Origin: an uncultured Eubacterium sp.
GTDB taxonomy: Bacteria; Bacillota; Clostridia; Lachnospirales; Lachnospiraceae
Length of the DNA stretch: 7,266 bases
NCBI GenBank assembly: GCA_902475415.1
Contig: CABRZK010000127.1
Location: 1-7,266 of the forward strand
Reading direction: 5' to 3'
Positions 5,388 through 7,266 of this stretch are shown here, in pieces. Within the stretch, counting starts at the first letter, position 1. Every line of letters starts with the position of its first letter. Below the pieces are notes generated by a model. It was not told where the DNA came from. It worked only from the letters and a program-made list of their open reading frames with translations, and made no database searches. The position numbers and the translations under genes were made by a program.

Positions 5388-5975
5388 TTACTGCATATCA
5401 AATATAGACAACTGCTCGAATTCCTGCCTCTGCTCCAAAAGCGGAGGTGTCTTCGTCAGAAGTCTTTCTGCCGTGCTCCAGTCCTGGATCCATGGCTGTA
5501 TTTCCTCTGGTGTCAGTACCAGTGGCATCCGGTCATGTACCGATGATACAGAGCTGTTAGGAACAGTTGTTATGATCGTAAACTGGCTTTCTTTTTCTGT
5601 TGGCTGCCAGACACCGGCCATGTAAAGAATATCTGACTGCGGCATGGTAAAAGAGATTTTTTCTTTTTCTTTATTCCATTCATAAAAACCAGCTGCAGGA
5701 ATTACACACCGGCAATTCCGCACGCTGTTCCGAAATGCAGGCTTCGATAAAATACTCTCGGCCCTGGCATTAATAAGCAGCCAGTCTTGATACTTACTTG
5801 TAAATCCCCACCGCATTGCCTCCAGATGCACATTCTTCATTCCAGTCAGAACCATGGCCATATCGGTAGGACGCACATCTCCCACTGTCACTTTCAATTT
5901 TGCATCATCAATCTGTTTGCAGATTTTCCTGATTTCCCGCCACATTTCATCATCTATAAAATATCTTCCACACAT
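5388..5975 (-). CDS. SRAP-family abasic-site protein (YedK/HMCES type)
   Basis: A 195-residue SOS-response-associated peptidase-like protein of usual length. These proteins crosslink through their N-terminal Cys to abasic sites in single-stranded DNA and shield them. All expected residues are visible: Cys2 in MCGRY (exposed after Met removal), Asn69 and Arg71 in INARAES, Glu99 in AGFYEW, and His147 in VHDRMPLVL. The C-terminus EQLSIFDMQ contains QLSIF (188-192), close to the bacterial sliding-clamp binding consensus QL(S/D)LF. The start is set by MCGR, since Cys must be residue 2, and by the GAGGAG site that overlaps the previous gene's TGA. It is the last gene of an apparent operon with a Y-family polymerase, consistent with replication past DNA damage. 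Confidence 0.92.
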   Translation of the reverse strand: MCGRYFIDDEMWREIRKICKQIDDAKLKVTVGDVRPTDMAMVLTGMKNVHLEAMRWGFTSKYQDWLLINARAESILSKPAFRNSVRNCRCVIPAAGFYEWNKEKEKISFTMPQSDILYMAGVWQPTEKESQFTIITTVPNSSVSSVHDRMPLVLTPEEIQPWIQDWSTAERLLTKTPPLLEQRQEFEQLSIFDMQ

Positions 5976-5985
5976 AAGCTGCTCC

Positions 5986-6306
5986 TCACACCAGCATCAC
6001 CCATTTACAAGCCTCCAGGAAAAATATCAGTTTAAATTCCCGAATCAACCCACCAATTACGGCTTCGCATCCATATTCACGGCTCGGTATGCCAGAATAA
6101 TTCTTTTCTTCCGTATATTTCACTAGGATGTCCTTTACTGTTTGAACCTCCCCGGCATCATCCTCAAACTTAAAATATCTTGGCATAGTCTGGCCAGTTG
6201 ATGTAAACCATGCCGAACAGGCGATATGGTACATGTTTCCTTTAGGGATCCCGCTATCTACATCTATTCCATATTTTGTTGCTTGCGCAAATCTGGTCAC
6301 GTTCAT
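5986..6306 (-). CDS. Small protein of unknown function between polymerase and SRAP genes
   Basis: A 106-residue protein from the ATG at 6306 that I do not recognise. It begins ten or so bases after the polymerase stop and ends ten bases before the SRAP start, so it belongs to the same transcript. Its position recalls YolD-like partners of Y-family polymerases in Firmicutes, but the sequence (IDVDSGIPKGNMYHIACSAW, PRYFKFEDDAGEVQTVKDILV, YGCEAVIGGLIREFKL) does not show the YolD pattern. There is no membrane span or helix-turn-helix; the middle looks beta-rich. The start is uncertain: AAGGGG lies only three bases before this ATG, touches a TTG at 6309, and is nine bases from an in-frame GTG at 6300, which may be the true start. 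Confidence 0.75.
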   Translation of the reverse strand: MNVTRFAQATKYGIDVDSGIPKGNMYHIACSAWFTSTGQTMPRYFKFEDDAGEVQTVKDILVKYTEEKNYSGIPSREYGCEAVIGGLIREFKLIFFLEACKWVMLV

Positions 6307-6318
6307 CAACCCCTTATA

Positions 6319-7266
6319 TTATAATATTTTCTCCTGGGAATAATCAACCGTCCGCTTTTCCCGGCTGACGCCTCCACCCATATGGTCTATTTCTACAGAT
6401 CCTGCAGATGGCAAAAAGCATGCCCTTTTTATGCTATCCATTCCAAACCTTTTCCGTATCTGATCCACAGTTTTCTCCATCTTCCGGTATTTTTCATAGT
6501 CGATCGTTTCAAAAAATTGCATCTGGCGAAAGGGATCTGATGATACACGGCTGGTATGGATCCCGAGATGCCGCAGCGGAATCCCATTCCACAATTCAGA
6601 TAAACACCGACAGGCTGCAGCATAAATTTCCAGGGTCAGATCCGTTGGAACAGATAGTGTAATTTGATGTCCGTAAAAACGCAGATCCCAGTCTTTTAGA
6701 CTGATAGAAACAACGCTAATCTTTACTCCATCTGCCCTTAACCTGGCTGAAATGGTTTCCGATAACGATAAAAGATACTGCCTGGCAGTTTCACAATCCA
6801 TAACATCATAAGGCGTGGTGAGAGAATTTCCATAGCCTTTGGCCGGCGGAGGTGAGCTGATCACTGCAGATTCATCTATACCATTTGCATATTGCCAAAT
6901 AAGTATTCCCTGTGACTTCATATGCGCGCGCAAAATTGCAGGATCCATAGCTGCCAGTTCTCCAATCGTATGAAATCCCAATTTTTTCAACTTGTATAAA
7001 GAGGCATGGCCCACATAAAACAGATCACCCACCGGAAGATGCCACATTTTTTCTGACATTTCTGATTTCCAGAGCGTATGAACGTGATCCGGCTTCGTAA
7101 AATCTGAAGCCATTTTTGCCAGAAGCTTATTTTCGGAAACACCAATATTTACAGTGAACCCTAATTCTGCATGCACACGATTTTTTATTTCATACGCAGT
7201 CGTTATCGGATCCTGGCAGCAGCCGGTCATATCCAAAAAAGCCTCATCTATACTATATTGCTCGAT
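6319..7266 (-). CDS. Y-family DNA polymerase (UmuC/DinB/UvrX-like), 5' end outside window
   Basis: The frame is open from the right edge for 315 residues to the stop; roughly the first 100 residues are missing. It is a translesion polymerase that copies damaged templates. The first visible residues, IEQYSIDEAFLDMTG, hold the catalytic Asp-Glu pair of the palm. Next come the family motif VSENKLLAKMASDFTKPD, a helix-hairpin-helix-like region (VGHASLYKLKKLGFHTIGELA), and the little-finger domain. A QMQFF at 6511-6525 sits where relatives have a clamp-binding QxSLF, followed by DYEKYRKMEKTVDQIRKRFG and a C-terminal ACFLPS. In-frame TTG and ATG codons near 7228-7236 are internal. The small protein and SRAP genes follow within about ten bases each. 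LexA control is common for such operons, but the promoter lies beyond the window. Confidence 0.92.
   Translation of the reverse strand: MEQYSIDEAFLDMTGCCQDPITTAYEIKNRVHAELGFTVNIGVSENKLLAKMASDFTKPDHVHTLWKSEMSEKMWHLPVGDLFYVGHASLYKLKKLGFHTIGELAAMDPAILRAHMKSQGILIWQYANGIDESAVISSPPPAKGYGNSLTTPYDVMDCETARQYLLSLSETISARLRADGVKISVVSISLKDWDLRFYGHQITLSVPTDLTLEIYAAACRCLSELWNGIPLRHLGIHTSRVSSDPFRQMQFFETIDYEKYRKMEKTVDQIRKRFGMDSIKRACFLPSAGSVEIDHMGGGVSREKRTVDYSQEKIL

Overview
The window looks like an accessory region of a Clostridia genome, most likely Lachnospiraceae. This rests on the moderate-to-low GC content, strong AGGAGG-type ribosome binding sites, a SigV/RsiV-type sigma/anti-sigma pair, a GlcNAc/glucose-type PTS fragment, and a minus-strand Y-polymerase/SRAP cluster. 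No rRNA, tRNA, CRISPR array, transposase or integrase was seen.

Layout. (1) 1-805, minus: a small gene of unknown function followed by a prokaryotic E2-like (Prok-E2_D / PRTRC-B type) gene that runs off the left edge. (2) 806-1144: a divergent control region. Its minus strand has a sigma-A-type promoter and, about 110 bases downstream, an intrinsic terminator ahead of the first gene, which is the layout of an attenuated leader. Its plus strand has an ECF-type promoter. (3) 1145-2559, plus: an ECF sigma factor and a SigV/RsiV-type anti-sigma factor, probably autoregulated. (4) 2560-2742: two hairpins between convergent genes. (5) 2743-5350: a mosaic of broken genes. It holds the EIIB end of a PTS permease (minus), a membrane protein that has lost its 5' end at the same point (plus), an intact unrecognised multipass membrane protein (plus), and the C-terminal third of a SAM methyltransferase. 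(6) 5388-7266, minus: a Y-family DNA polymerase (5' end outside the window), a small unknown protein and an SRAP (YedK/HMCES-type) protein, closely spaced like an operon.

How the parts work together. The polymerase cluster is readable as a DNA-damage tolerance operon: lesion bypass, abasic-site crosslinking and one uncharacterised small partner. The SRAP protein ends in a sequence resembling a beta-clamp binding motif. The sigma/anti-sigma pair is an envelope-stress switch, for which lysozyme is the known signal in the best-studied relatives. The E2-like gene points to a bacterial ubiquitin-like conjugation or PRTRC-type cassette, usually carried on plasmids or integrative elements, that continues to the left. 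The broken genes at about 3056-3075 and 5045-5051 mark rearrangement junctions. All family calls come from reading the protein sequences, without any database search.
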